Assembly: GCA_029210205.1 (NCBI GenBank)
Contig: JARGOD010000001.1
Coordinates: forward strand, 1-64,000
DNA: 64,000 nt
Source of the DNA: Verrucomicrobiales bacterium
Lineage (GTDB): Bacteria; Verrucomicrobiota; Verrucomicrobiia; Verrucomicrobiales; DEV007
Direction of reading: 5' to 3'
The translations under genes were made by a program, and so were the position numbers. The notes below the pieces were generated by a model, which saw nothing but the letters and a program-made list of their open reading frames with translations, was not told the origin of the DNA and did not search any database. Position 1 is the stretch's first letter; every line of letters starts with the position of its first letter. Of the stretch, positions 18,075 through 27,825 are shown one piece after another.

Positions 18075-19841
18075 ATGGCAAACACCATTCCAGAAATTCC
18101 AGAAGATGCTCCTTTCTCAGCAGATCAGCGCGCCTGGCTGAAAACTTACCTGACCCAACTCGTTCAGACGATGGGCAACGGGAGCTCAGCGATCGTCAAG
18201 GCTGCCGGTAAGCCCCGGGCTCTTTTTCTGTATGGAAGTCAAAGTGGCAATGCTCAGGCGCTTTCGGAAGGATTTGCCGAAGTGATGAACAATGACGGAT
18301 GGGCTGCAGACGCAGTCGATATGGAAAATCATGCAACTGTTGATCTCGTCGAGGAGCCGCTCATTTTTGTGATCACGAGCACCTGGGGTGAGGGCGATCC
18401 ACCGGATAATGCTGTCGAATTCTGGGAGAAATTCAAATCATCCGATTTCCCCAAACTGCCGAACAGCCGCTTTTCGGTTCTCTCCCTGGGAGACACAAAC
18501 TACGCGGATTTCTGTGAGATGGGTAAGCTCATGGATAAGCGCCTCGAAGAACTGGGCGCGGAACGAATTGCAGGTCGAGTTGACTGTGATGTGGATTACG
18601 AAGACCCGGCGGAGGAGTGGTTTCGAGTAGTTTCCATGAAGCTGGACGAGATTGGAAAGGAAGTCTTTACGACAACTGTAACCACTGACGGGCTCTCAGA
18701 AGTCGAATCGCTTGAGAACATTCCTTTCGGGAAAAAGCGTCCCTTTCCCGCGCCGCTTAAGTATCGCTACAAGCTCAATCTTGATCCTTCACCCCGCGAT
18801 ACCCGCCACATCGAATTGAAGCTGAACGGCTCAGGTCTCGAATACGAAGTTGGTGATGCCGTCGCGACCTACCCTCTGAACGACACCGCGCTCGTGGATG
18901 AGATAACCAGTATTCTCCCCTTCAACACGGCTGTTTCAGTCACCGCTCACGACGGACGTAAACTGTCGCTTCGAGACGCACTCCTCGAATGCTACGACAT
19001 TCGCACAGTGACCAAAGCGATGGTCAAGAAATGGGCACCTTTGACTTGTCACCCATTCCTGCATGCAGTCCTTGAAGATGATGAGCAAATGTCTGCACTT
19101 ATCGAAGGGATCGAAGTAGTCGACTTGATCTATGATTTTCCGGCGGACATCAAGAGCGGACAGGACTTCGTCGGGATGCTCCGCAAACTGCAACCAAGAC
19201 TCTACTCAATTGCCTCGAGTCCGAAGAAGCACCCCGATGAGGTTCATCTCACCGTCGCAAAGGTGGTTTACGATTCGAAAGGACGTGTTCGCAAAGGGGT
19301 TGCTTCCAACTACCTCTGCGAATGGATGGACGAGGAACAGGAGGTCCGGGTCTTCATGCAGCCGACAAAGCATTTCAAACTGCCGACCGATCTAAATAAA
19401 GATGTCATTATGGTCGGTCCCGGAACCGGAATTGCTCCGTTCCGTGCTTTTCTCGAAGAGCGTCAGGTGACGAAGGCAGCCGGTCGAAACTGGCTCTTTT
19501 TCGGTAACCCACACGAATCGACAGATTACTTTTACAAAGAAGAGTTCGATGAAATGGCAGAGGAAGGAATCCTCACTCGCATCGACTGTGCCTGGTCCCG
19601 CGACCAGGAGCACAAGATCTACGTCCAGGATAAGATCCGTGAGTTTTCGGAAGAAGTCTGGAAATGGCTCGAGGCAGGAGCGCACTTTTACGTCTGCGGC
19701 GATGCCACTTACATGGCAGGAGACGTTGATAAGGCGCTTTTTGAGCTCGTCAGGAAATATGGCGGCTATGACAACGAAGGCGCCGAGGCCTACCTGAAGA
19801 AGCTAAAGGATGACGGCCGCTACCAGCGCGACGTCTACTAG
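18075..19841 (+). CDS. Sulfite reductase alpha-subunit-like diflavin reductase (flavodoxin + FAD + NADPH domains)
   Basis: Flavodoxin LFLYGSQSGNAQALSEGFAE; RLYSIASSPKKHPDEVHLTV; GPGTGIAPFRAFLEER; ends KDDGRYQRDVY as in CysJ/CPR family. Confidence 0.9.
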   Translation: MANTIPEIPEDAPFSADQRAWLKTYLTQLVQTMGNGSSAIVKAAGKPRALFLYGSQSGNAQALSEGFAEVMNNDGWAADAVDMENHATVDLVEEPLIFVITSTWGEGDPPDNAVEFWEKFKSSDFPKLPNSRFSVLSLGDTNYADFCEMGKLMDKRLEELGAERIAGRVDCDVDYEDPAEEWFRVVSMKLDEIGKEVFTTTVTTDGLSEVESLENIPFGKKRPFPAPLKYRYKLNLDPSPRDTRHIELKLNGSGLEYEVGDAVATYPLNDTALVDEITSILPFNTAVSVTAHDGRKLSLRDALLECYDIRTVTKAMVKKWAPLTCHPFLHAVLEDDEQMSALIEGIEVVDLIYDFPADIKSGQDFVGMLRKLQPRLYSIASSPKKHPDEVHLTVAKVVYDSKGRVRKGVASNYLCEWMDEEQEVRVFMQPTKHFKLPTDLNKDVIMVGPGTGIAPFRAFLEERQVTKAAGRNWLFFGNPHESTDYFYKEEFDEMAEEGILTRIDCAWSRDQEHKIYVQDKIREFSEEVWKWLEAGAHFYVCGDATYMAGDVDKALFELVRKYGGYDNEGAEAYLKKLKDDGRYQRDVY

Positions 19842-19892
19842 TCAGTGGCGCAGCCTGAGTTGGGCGACTGCGTTTCGTTGGACCACTGACTA
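19839..19892. repeat. 10-bp perfect inverted repeat TAGTCAGTGG...CCACTGACTA
   Basis: Arms 19839-19848 and 19883-19892; left arm includes the TAG stop of the diflavin reductase. Confidence 0.6.
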
Positions 19893-19994
19893 TTCCACTA
19901 GTGATTTAACGGCCGACAAGGGCGAATTCTTCCCCCGTTCCATCAATTATTTCGCAAACATCGGCCCGGTAGTGCTATCCCCTTGGGAAGACCT

Positions 19995-20531
19995 ATGCCG
20001 GACGAATCCCGCCACGACGAATTCATGCAGCTGTTCATCGAGTATCAGCCGCAGATATATGCCTATGTGCGGAGCCTGCTTTACCAGAGGGCTGATGCGG
20101 ACGATGTCATGCAGGAGACTGCTTCGGTTCTATGGCGGAAGTTTGACCAGTTCGAGCGCGGGACTCGTTTTGATCGCTGGGCGTTTCGGACGGCTTATCA
20201 TCAGGTTAGATATTTCCGGCAGAAAAAGGCCCGGGAATCGAAACGTCTCCAGTTCGGCGATGATTTGATCGAAACCCTCAGCGGCGAAGCGGAGGAGTTT
20301 CTCGACAACACCGATGACACTCTCGCGGCGCTGGAGCGCTGCGTGCAAAAGCTTCCGACAAAGCATCAGGAGATGGTCCGCTGGCGTTTTGAACCGGGCG
20401 GCACGAATCGCGCCATTTCAAAGCGTGTTGGCAAATCGGAGTCAGTCGTGAGTCGTTCGATGAACAAAATTTACGAGAGCCTCATGCGGTGTGTATCAGT
20501 ACAGATAAAATTCAACGGACAAGTGGGATGA
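19995..20531 (+). CDS. ECF-type RNA polymerase sigma-70 factor (Rhodopirellula/Verrucomicrobium type)
   Basis: Sigma2 region YVRSLLYQRADADDVMQETASVLWRKFDQF; sigma4-like HTH with ISKRVGKSESVVSRSMNKIYESL. Confidence 0.9.
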   Translation: MPDESRHDEFMQLFIEYQPQIYAYVRSLLYQRADADDVMQETASVLWRKFDQFERGTRFDRWAFRTAYHQVRYFRQKKARESKRLQFGDDLIETLSGEAEEFLDNTDDTLAALERCVQKLPTKHQEMVRWRFEPGGTNRAISKRVGKSESVVSRSMNKIYESLMRCVSVQIKFNGQVG

Positions 20532-22162
20532 AGGAGGTCGATCACGAATTAGTAAGGCTGTGCGGGAAACTGCGTGACGAGGAAATCACGGACGAGGAAA
20601 TCGCGGCTCTGGAGAAACGCCTCCAACAGAGTCCGTCGGAGCGCGCCTACTACCTGCGATTCATGCAGATCGACGCGCTCCTCGAAAAATTCCCCCCAAT
20701 CGTCGAGGAAACGGTCGCGGAGGAGTCGATCGCCGGAGGTCGGCTCATTCATTTGCCGGTCGCGCGTGCCGCAGGATGGCTTGCCGCCGCGGCCCTGATC
20801 ACACTCGTTTGCACTGTTGGGGTTCAGGCCCTTTTCCCGAGTCGCGGCGGCGAAGAAGTTCCGCGTGTCGCGAAACGAAGCATTGCCACACTCGTTTTCG
20901 CTGAAGATTGCTCATGGAAAAAGCAGCCCTTCACCGAGGGGCAGCGGCTGACGAAGGGCCTGCTGCAACTCACCTCGGGGACAGCGGTGGTTCGCTTTGA
21001 TGGCGGAGCCGAGGCCGTTTTGACCGGGCCGATGGGGCTGCAGCTCGACTCCTCAACGGCTGCAATGCTCATCCACGGCGAGGTCGTCGTGAGAGCCGAG
21101 GAAGGCACTGAGGGCTTCATTCTCGACACGCCTTCAGGAAGACTGATCGACCTTGGCACTGAGTTCGCAGTGAAGGTCGAGGATTCCGGGGCGACTGAAT
21201 TGCATGTCCATGAGGGCGAAGTCGCGCTTGGAGCGGACTTTCGTGAAAAGCCGGGCAACGTCATCGAGGCGGGCAAAGCGGTGCGGCTCGCAGGGAATCT
21301 GAGTGCGGGCCGGAGCGATGTCGCACTCGATGCACCTCGCTTTCAGGAATTGCTGGAGCGGGCAAATCCGCGCGAACGTCGCGATCTCATGACTGCCTAC
21401 GAGGGCTTTCACGTCGATCCGGGAATCTATCTGCCCCGCGAGATAACAGGCGGCAAAGGATGGAAAGGTCTATGGCGACATCGCACTGAAGGAGAACGCC
21501 AGGACAAACTCGCCGACGTGACAGACCGTCTCACCATTTCCATGAGCAAAATGGAAGTCGCGTGGCCAATCAAGGGTGGGCAACTGGGGATGCTTGAGCT
21601 CCCGCAGGGGCCGAATATTTGGATTCGGGAGATGCAGAAACCGCTTAAAATGGATAAGTGGGGTATTCGCTACTTCAGCTTCCTCGTGACAGAGCCGGAA
21701 GAAGTGAAGTCGTCGAAAAAAACCGGTAAGCCGGACCGGCAGGACTTGCGATTCACCTTCCGTTCTCTGGATGACTATTTCGGAGAAACTCTAAGCATCG
21801 GCTGGGAAAGGAGTCTCCGACCTCGCGTCTCGTCAGACAGCGGCTTGAACCGCTCTATTCGAGCTATCCCCGGCGGGCAGACAGTATTCTGTGTCGCAAA
21901 GATGGAAACGCGCAAAGGGGGCAGCGACCGTGTCAGCTTCCGCTTTTATACCCGTGATGAGCCATTGGATATCGTCGAACCGGCAGAGTGGGATGTGACC
22001 CTGACCGATCTCCGTCAGGACGCGAACTACGACCTCCTCGTTCTCACCTCGAACTCGCAGAAAGTCCGCTACCTCGATGAGATTCGGATGGGCCCCTCGT
22101 GGCGCTCGGTCACACCGATTGATTCATCGGAGCTTCTCATGAGTTCAGTTAAAACTCAGTGA
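20528..22162 (+). CDS. FecR-domain membrane protein (putative anti-sigma factor)
   Basis: ATG at 20528 overlapping the sigma gene; TM WLAAAALITLVCTVGVQALF; FecR-like GRLIDLGTEFAVKVEDSGATELHVHEGEVALG. Confidence 0.85.
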   Translation: MKEVDHELVRLCGKLRDEEITDEEIAALEKRLQQSPSERAYYLRFMQIDALLEKFPPIVEETVAEESIAGGRLIHLPVARAAGWLAAAALITLVCTVGVQALFPSRGGEEVPRVAKRSIATLVFAEDCSWKKQPFTEGQRLTKGLLQLTSGTAVVRFDGGAEAVLTGPMGLQLDSSTAAMLIHGEVVVRAEEGTEGFILDTPSGRLIDLGTEFAVKVEDSGATELHVHEGEVALGADFREKPGNVIEAGKAVRLAGNLSAGRSDVALDAPRFQELLERANPRERRDLMTAYEGFHVDPGIYLPREITGGKGWKGLWRHRTEGERQDKLADVTDRLTISMSKMEVAWPIKGGQLGMLELPQGPNIWIREMQKPLKMDKWGIRYFSFLVTEPEEVKSSKKTGKPDRQDLRFTFRSLDDYFGETLSIGWERSLRPRVSSDSGLNRSIRAIPGGQTVFCVAKMETRKGGSDRVSFRFYTRDEPLDIVEPAEWDVTLTDLRQDANYDLLVLTSNSQKVRYLDEIRMGPSWRSVTPIDSSELLMSSVKTQ

Positions 22163-22211
22163 CACCGCACTAAATGAAGCTCCCCCCACTTCGTTCTCAC
22201 CTTTCCGTTCT

Positions 22212-24008
22212 TCACTTCTCGCTCCCGATAAAGTGTGACTCAGCCTCCTCGACTTCCCAGCGATGATAGGCCTCGGCATATTCCGGGCAGGTTGCGACGA
22301 GGAGAGCATGTGAGCCATCGCCAACAAGCTCTCCGTCTTCGAGAAAAAGAATGCGCGGAGCCTGCCTCAGTAGGTCGATACGATGAGTCACGAGAAGTGT
22401 CGTCCCTTCCCCGTCACGAGTACGCTCCAGAATAGAGTCATGAATGAGCGACTCGCTTTCCGGCTCGACCGAAGCGGTCGGCTCATCAAGCAACAAGATA
22501 GTCGGCACGGTAAGGAAGGCACGGGCAAGACTGAGACGTTGCCGTTGACCACCGGAAAGTTTCACGCCGTTTTGACCGACTTCGGTATCATATCCGTTTG
22601 GAAGATTTTGAATGAAGTCATGAGCATTTGCGGCATAGGCAGCTTTTTGGATGTCTTCCCCGTCTGCATCGGGGAGGCCGTAACGAAGATTGTCGAAGAC
22701 CGTTCCGTTAAAAAGGTAATTGTCCTGTCCCACGTAGCCGATTGGACTTCGGAGCGACGATAGTCCGAGGTCTCGAATGTCGTTGCCATCGAGAAAGATG
22801 TGGCCTGAAATAACATCGTAGAATCGTGGAATTAAATTCAGAAGCGTGCTCTTCCCTGAACCACTTCCACCGGCAATGGCGACAAACTCACCCTTTTCAA
22901 TCTCGAATGAAACGCCGCTGAGGATTTGTTTGTCAGGGACATAATGAAATTTCACCTCTCGAAATTCGATCTTCCCCTCGGGATTCTTCCACAGAGTTGG
23001 GTTTGGCTTTGATTCAATCGTAACGGGCTCCTGAAGCAGTTCCATGACTCTGGAGGCAGCTGCCCTGGCTCTTTGAAGGATATCACTCGTCTGTGCGATC
23101 GTCCGAATCGGGCTTTGAAGACGCCACCAAAACCCCCGGTAGGCGATTAAGGCACCGAGGGTGAACCAATCGCTGCCACGCATGATGAGCCATGCACCGA
23201 CGCCGAGCATGATGAGGTTGTTGATAAACCCGAAAGTGGATACAATCGGAAAATAAGTGTTTCTGAGCCGACTTGCCTTCACGCTCGTCTCGTAAAATCC
23301 ATCGGCTCGCTTCTGGAAGTCATCGATCTCGGCCTCTTCACGGGAGAAAGACTGAGTCACTTGAATACCGGTCAACCTGTCTTGAAGGAATGATCCGATA
23401 TTCCCGAGTTTTTTCCTGACCCCTTCGTAAATGGCTTTGACGCGACGGTTGTATTTCCGGATAAAGATGAAAGCGAAGGCCAACGGGATAATCGAGGCTG
23501 CACCTACGACCGGACTTAGCCAGAGGACCATCGCAGCGACGACGAAAAAGGTGACCACTTCTTCAAGAAGGTTGGTCAATCCTTGGAGCACCGATTGCTC
23601 CATCGCATCGATATCACTGGTCATGCGCGTGACGAGGTCTCCAGTGGAGCGATCACGATGGTATTCCAGAGATTGATGCTGAAACTTCGAAAAAAGCTCG
23701 GATCGGATATCCCGCACAAAAGCCTGCCCGGTTTTTTCGAGTAGGTAATTCTGAAAAGCACCGCAGCCCAACCCAACGAGATAGGTCGCGAACATGATCG
23801 CAAGCCACATCCCGAGGATGCCGGGAGTTAGAGTCTTCTCAACAAGGTGGTCAGCGACGAATCCCCAAACAAGAGGATGGAAATTTATGAAAGGAACCGC
23901 AAAAATGAGCAGAGCAAGCGCGGTATAAATTCGGCCGCGATACGGAGAAAGACGCTTCCAGACCTCCGCGCGGAGGTCGCGGTCGGTGATTTCATAGTTG
24001 CCGGGCAT
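22212..24008 (-). CDS. ABC transporter, fused permease/ATPase (MsbA-like exporter)
   Basis: N-term TM domain; Walker A GGSGSGKST; signature LSGGQRQRLSLAR; Walker B ILLLDEPTAS. Confidence 0.93.
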   Translation of the reverse strand: MPGNYEITDRDLRAEVWKRLSPYRGRIYTALALLIFAVPFINFHPLVWGFVADHLVEKTLTPGILGMWLAIMFATYLVGLGCGAFQNYLLEKTGQAFVRDIRSELFSKFQHQSLEYHRDRSTGDLVTRMTSDIDAMEQSVLQGLTNLLEEVVTFFVVAAMVLWLSPVVGAASIIPLAFAFIFIRKYNRRVKAIYEGVRKKLGNIGSFLQDRLTGIQVTQSFSREEAEIDDFQKRADGFYETSVKASRLRNTYFPIVSTFGFINNLIMLGVGAWLIMRGSDWFTLGALIAYRGFWWRLQSPIRTIAQTSDILQRARAAASRVMELLQEPVTIESKPNPTLWKNPEGKIEFREVKFHYVPDKQILSGVSFEIEKGEFVAIAGGSGSGKSTLLNLIPRFYDVISGHIFLDGNDIRDLGLSSLRSPIGYVGQDNYLFNGTVFDNLRYGLPDADGEDIQKAAYAANAHDFIQNLPNGYDTEVGQNGVKLSGGQRQRLSLARAFLTVPTILLLDEPTASVEPESESLIHDSILERTRDGEGTTLLVTHRIDLLRQAPRILFLEDGELVGDGSHALLVATCPEYAEAYHRWEVEEAESHFIGSEK

Positions 24009-24123
24009 CGATAGAATTACGACCCGCCCCTGTTTTCAGGCTGAATCAAGGTAGCGTCTTCTCAGGGAGATGTCCTCCCATCCCAGTTGCTGGAGTTAGC
24101 TTCTCACGAAACTCCACATCGCG

Positions 24124-24873
24124 CTATTCCACGACCGACTTAATCTGCATCCGGGTACTGGATTTGATCTGACCGGTCGACGGATTGATTGTTTCGATCC
24201 GCATTTCATCGACCATCCAGATGTCGTCAAACTTTTTGCCGCTGAGAACTTCAAAGCGGCGAACCGGCCGCCCGGAAGAGTTGTAGCCATTCATCTTGAT
24301 CATCCCACCGCTTCCACGGTCAATCCAGACATCCACGGTGGAGTAGGCTCCTTCGCCATCCGGATTTAAAACCCTAACATGCCAACACTCACGTGCTTTG
24401 ATTTTATCCAATTTCACGATTTTAGCATTTGGCCAGTAGAGAAACCTCATCGCAAGGTCCTCGTAGGTCACATCAGTACCCCGAACTTCTTGCGCATACT
24501 TCGAAGGGTTGACGGGTTGCATCGCTTTCCCATCGAGCCCTTCAAACAAGGCAAAGCTGTTATTCTTTGTGTCCAGATAAATGACCTGAGACGGACTGTC
24601 GAAAATGAAGCGGATTGACTCAGGCTTCAGAGACATCAAAAACGGAGTCTTAGAAGCGAATCCAGTTCGTAACAGGCCCGTGAAATCTCGATTGAAGAGC
24701 GTGTAGCTATATCGAACAAGTTTGAGAACTTCATCGGCCGTGAGTTGATCGATTGGTTTCCCGGCAAATGAAGGAGTGTTTCCAGCCGGTGGACTTTCAC
24801 CTGTTTCTTCCTGAGCGAAGGAAGGGAGCGCAAAGATGCTGAACGAAAATGCAAAGATCAAAAGGGATTTCAT
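24124..24873 (-). CDS. Outer membrane lipoprotein-sorting (LolA/LolB-like) periplasmic protein
   Basis: Probable start MKSLLIFAFSFSIFALPSFAQ (24873); C-term pattern VDVWIDRGSGGMIKMNGYNSSGRPVRRFEVLSGKKFDDIWMVDEMRIET. Confidence 0.65.
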   Translation of the reverse strand: MKSLLIFAFSFSIFALPSFAQEETGESPPAGNTPSFAGKPIDQLTADEVLKLVRYSYTLFNRDFTGLLRTGFASKTPFLMSLKPESIRFIFDSPSQVIYLDTKNNSFALFEGLDGKAMQPVNPSKYAQEVRGTDVTYEDLAMRFLYWPNAKIVKLDKIKARECWHVRVLNPDGEGAYSTVDVWIDRGSGGMIKMNGYNSSGRPVRRFEVLSGKKFDDIWMVDEMRIETINPSTGQIKSSTRMQIKSVVE

Positions 24874-24974
24874 CGGGAACGGAGAGAGTGTGACAGCCAT
24901 TAGACGGCGCAGCTTAAGATACATGCAAAAGCTTCATCGAAAACCCCAACTATCAAAGGAAGTGTAGCAATTCG

Positions 24975-25003
24975 ACTGGCAGCACCGTCCGGTCTCTGCC
25001 AGT
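24975..25003 (+). promoter_or_regulatory. 8-bp perfect hairpin in leader of thioesterase gene
   Basis: ACTGGCAG (24975-24982) / CTGCCAGT (24996-25003), loop caccgtccggtct; 8 nt before ATG 25012. Confidence 0.5.
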
Positions 25004-25011
25004 TTGAGATT

Positions 25012-25353
25012 ATGGAGAATCATCGCCTCGTCCTGCCAGAGCATCTAAACCAATATGGCTTCCTTTTTGGCGGCTATCTCTTGATGTGGGTCGATGAGGT
25101 CGCCTGGATGGCGGCGTCCCTCGATTTCAGCGACTGTCACTTCGTGACGGTCGGGATGAAGGCAGTCGCATTTCACAGAACAGTGAAGCAAGGGACGATA
25201 CTTCGATTTGAGACTAAACTAATCAATCGTGGAAAAACCTCCGTGACATACTCCGTGAGCGTCTTAAATGATCAGGTCGAGATATTTTCCAACTCGGTAA
25301 CCTTGGTGAGGATCAACGAATCAGGGGAGAAACAATCGCTTCCCAAGCACTGA
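25012..25353 (+). CDS. Acyl-CoA thioesterase, hotdog fold
   Basis: HLNQYGFLFGGYLLMWVDEVAWMAA; RTVKQGTILRFETKLINRGKTSVTYSV. Confidence 0.85.
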   Translation: MENHRLVLPEHLNQYGFLFGGYLLMWVDEVAWMAASLDFSDCHFVTVGMKAVAFHRTVKQGTILRFETKLINRGKTSVTYSVSVLNDQVEIFSNSVTLVRINESGEKQSLPKH

Positions 25354-25383
25354 AAGTCTGGTAGCCTCTCCCATTTTTTGAGT

Positions 25384-26325
25384 ATGAGCGACGCGAATAG
25401 AGCCGCTATTTCAGTAGTCGGCTCTCTGAATATTGACTATTTCACGAAGGTTCAGACCTTACCGACTCCGGGAGAAACTGTTTCCTCGCGGAGGCTGGAG
25501 CTTTTTCGCGGTGGCAAAGGAGCTAATCAGGCAATCTCAGCCTGCCGTCAGGGAGCGAAAGTTTACTTTTTCGGCTGTGTTGGTGAGGATGAAGATGGAG
25601 TTGCTTATCGGAAGGCCCTCACGGACGAAGGTATTGATGTCTCTCATTTGAACCGTGTCTCAACGAAAACAGGGGCGGCGTTCATCACTGTTGATGACAG
25701 CGGTGAAAATATGATAGTGATCGCCCCCGGGGCCAATGATCGCTTAGACATAGATGACATCAAAGCGGGACGTGATGTCATTGCCGGATCCCGGGCTGTT
25801 TTAGGACAGTTTGAAACGCCTCTCGAAGCGCTCGTGGAAGCCGCGACGATTGCCAACAAGGAAAATATTCCGGTCGTGATCAATCCTTCTCCGATCAAAC
25901 CTGAATTTCCATGGCACCTTATTCAAACCGACTATCTCATCGTGAACGAAGGAGAAGCGGTCGAGGTGCTGGGATTTGCTCCTCTCTCAGAGGGCGAAGC
26001 GACATTGCGCCAGCGTCTTCACGAACTTAGGGTGGAGTATCTTATCGTGACACGTGGCAGCGATGATACACTGCTCTTCAGTCGAACCGGCATGAGCGAA
26101 ACGATCGAGACACTTCCGGTCTTACCTGTCGACACTGTTGGAGCCGGCGACTCATTTGCCGGATGCTTCACGGCCCGGATCGCGGCTGGAGAGAAGATGG
26201 AAGATGCGATTCGCGCGGCAAATTGCGCAGGAGCTCTCACGACTTTGGGGGCCGGGGCGCAGGATCCGATTCCGGACTATGAAAAAGTTGATCAACATCT
26301 TGATCATCTTTCATCAAAGTCATAG
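25384..26325 (+). CDS. rbsK: Ribokinase (PfkB family)
   Basis: GSLNIDYFTKVQTLPTPGETV; FRGGKGANQAISACRQGAKVYFFGCVGED; catalytic DTVGAGDSFAGCF. Confidence 0.9.
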   Translation: MSDANRAAISVVGSLNIDYFTKVQTLPTPGETVSSRRLELFRGGKGANQAISACRQGAKVYFFGCVGEDEDGVAYRKALTDEGIDVSHLNRVSTKTGAAFITVDDSGENMIVIAPGANDRLDIDDIKAGRDVIAGSRAVLGQFETPLEALVEAATIANKENIPVVINPSPIKPEFPWHLIQTDYLIVNEGEAVEVLGFAPLSEGEATLRQRLHELRVEYLIVTRGSDDTLLFSRTGMSETIETLPVLPVDTVGAGDSFAGCFTARIAAGEKMEDAIRAANCAGALTTLGAGAQDPIPDYEKVDQHLDHLSSKS

Positions 26326-26337
26326 CCTGAATCCAGA

Positions 26338-27699
26338 ATGAAGCCGATCCCTCAAGTTTTGCTCATCTTTCTGGTCACAGTCTTCCTTGTCGGCACACAA
26401 TCGGCATCCGCCGAATCGTGGCCCAAATTCCCATGGCCGCAGTTTCGCGGGCCGAATGGTGATGGTATTGCAAGGGCAGAGAACGTGCCTTCCAAATTCG
26501 ACGAAGAGACTGGTCTTGAATGGAAAACAGAATTGCCCGGTCGAGGTTGGTCCTCTCCCGTTTTCGACGGAACGCATCTCTGGATGACGACTGCGGTCGA
26601 AAAATTTCCCTCGGAAGAGGAGAGACTCGCCAAGTTGCGTGCCGACGGAGAAGAGGAGAAAAAATTCAAGTCCCGCCAAGTTGCCGATCGCATCGAGATT
26701 GCCGTCTTGAAAGTTGACTACGCGACAGGAGACTTAGTCGAAGAGATTGTTCTCGCAACGATCAACGAGCCCCAAACGATTCATACCTTTAACAGCTTCG
26801 CCTCCCCCACCCCGATTATCGATGATGGTGTCCTCTACGCTCACTTTGGCACCTTCGGCACCTTTGCCGTGGGGATGGCAACGTCAGAGGTAAAATGGCA
26901 TCGTAGAATCGAACTTGAACACGGAGTTGGCCCCGGGAGTTCACCTTTTATTTATCAGAATCTGCTGATCCTTATTTGCGATGGAGTTGATCAGCAGTTT
27001 GTCACCGCACTCAATAAGTCGAACGGCGAAGATGTCTGGAGGACTAACCGCCCGGAAATGCGAGCACCGCTGGGTGATCAGAAAAAGTCATACAATACAC
27101 CGGTGCTAGTGCGAGGGGCTGACGGAGAGGAACAGTTGATTTGCATGGGTGCGCAGTGGCTTGTGAGCTATGTGCCAGACACAGGAAAAGAAATCTGGAA
27201 GCTTGATCATGGGAGTGGCTTTTCCGTCGTCCCGCGCCCTGTCTTCAGCGAAAAGACGCAGCTTCTCTATCTGAGCACGGGCTTTGGAAAACCAATGCTC
27301 CTTGCCATCCGCGTCGACGGGAAGGGCGACATCACGGAACAAAACAAGATCATGTGGCGTGAGGAGAAAAGAATTCCGGCCAAGCCATCTCCACTTCTCG
27401 TGGGTGATGAGCTCTATGTGATCTCCGATGGAGGGATCGCCTCATGTTTTGATGCTCTGACGGGGACGCATCACTGGACCGAGCGAGTTGATGGGAACTA
27501 CTCGGCTTCCCCGCTCTTTGCCGATGGCAAAATCTACTTTGCGAATCAAGAAGGAACGATCAATGTCCTTAAGCCCGGAAAAACCTTTGCCCTTGCGGAA
27601 ACGAACCAGCTGGAAGGTTCAATCATGGCTTCCCCCTTGGCATATGATGGTGCTCTGATCATTCGTTCCGACACTGCCATTTATCGGTTTTCGAACTGA
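26338..27699 (+). CDS. PQQ-binding-like beta-propeller repeat protein, secreted
   Basis: Signal peptide; WPQFRGPNGDGIA start motif; repeated PQQ-like blades (GEDVWRTNRPEMRAP, GKEIWKLDHGSG). Confidence 0.88.
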   Translation: MKPIPQVLLIFLVTVFLVGTQSASAESWPKFPWPQFRGPNGDGIARAENVPSKFDEETGLEWKTELPGRGWSSPVFDGTHLWMTTAVEKFPSEEERLAKLRADGEEEKKFKSRQVADRIEIAVLKVDYATGDLVEEIVLATINEPQTIHTFNSFASPTPIIDDGVLYAHFGTFGTFAVGMATSEVKWHRRIELEHGVGPGSSPFIYQNLLILICDGVDQQFVTALNKSNGEDVWRTNRPEMRAPLGDQKKSYNTPVLVRGADGEEQLICMGAQWLVSYVPDTGKEIWKLDHGSGFSVVPRPVFSEKTQLLYLSTGFGKPMLLAIRVDGKGDITEQNKIMWREEKRIPAKPSPLLVGDELYVISDGGIASCFDALTGTHHWTERVDGNYSASPLFADGKIYFANQEGTINVLKPGKTFALAETNQLEGSIMASPLAYDGALIIRSDTAIYRFSN

Positions 27700-27825
27700 C
27701 TGGCTTTAGTCTCTCTGAAACGCTGGAAACCCGGTTTTAGATAGACCCGCATTTTTATTAAACTAAGCGTGACAAAATGACCGCTTCCCGATATGCCTAT
27801 TGGAAACTGATGCTTTCATATCTCC

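Noticed and set aside
18075-19841. Assigning the diflavin reductase firmly as CysJ
   Set aside because: The family fold is clear, but no cysI/cysH neighbours are present, so the specific partner is left open
24009-24123. Possible rho-independent terminator after the LolA-like gene
   Set aside because: Hairpins exist but no U-tract follows, so not annotated as a terminator (kept as a low-interest finding)
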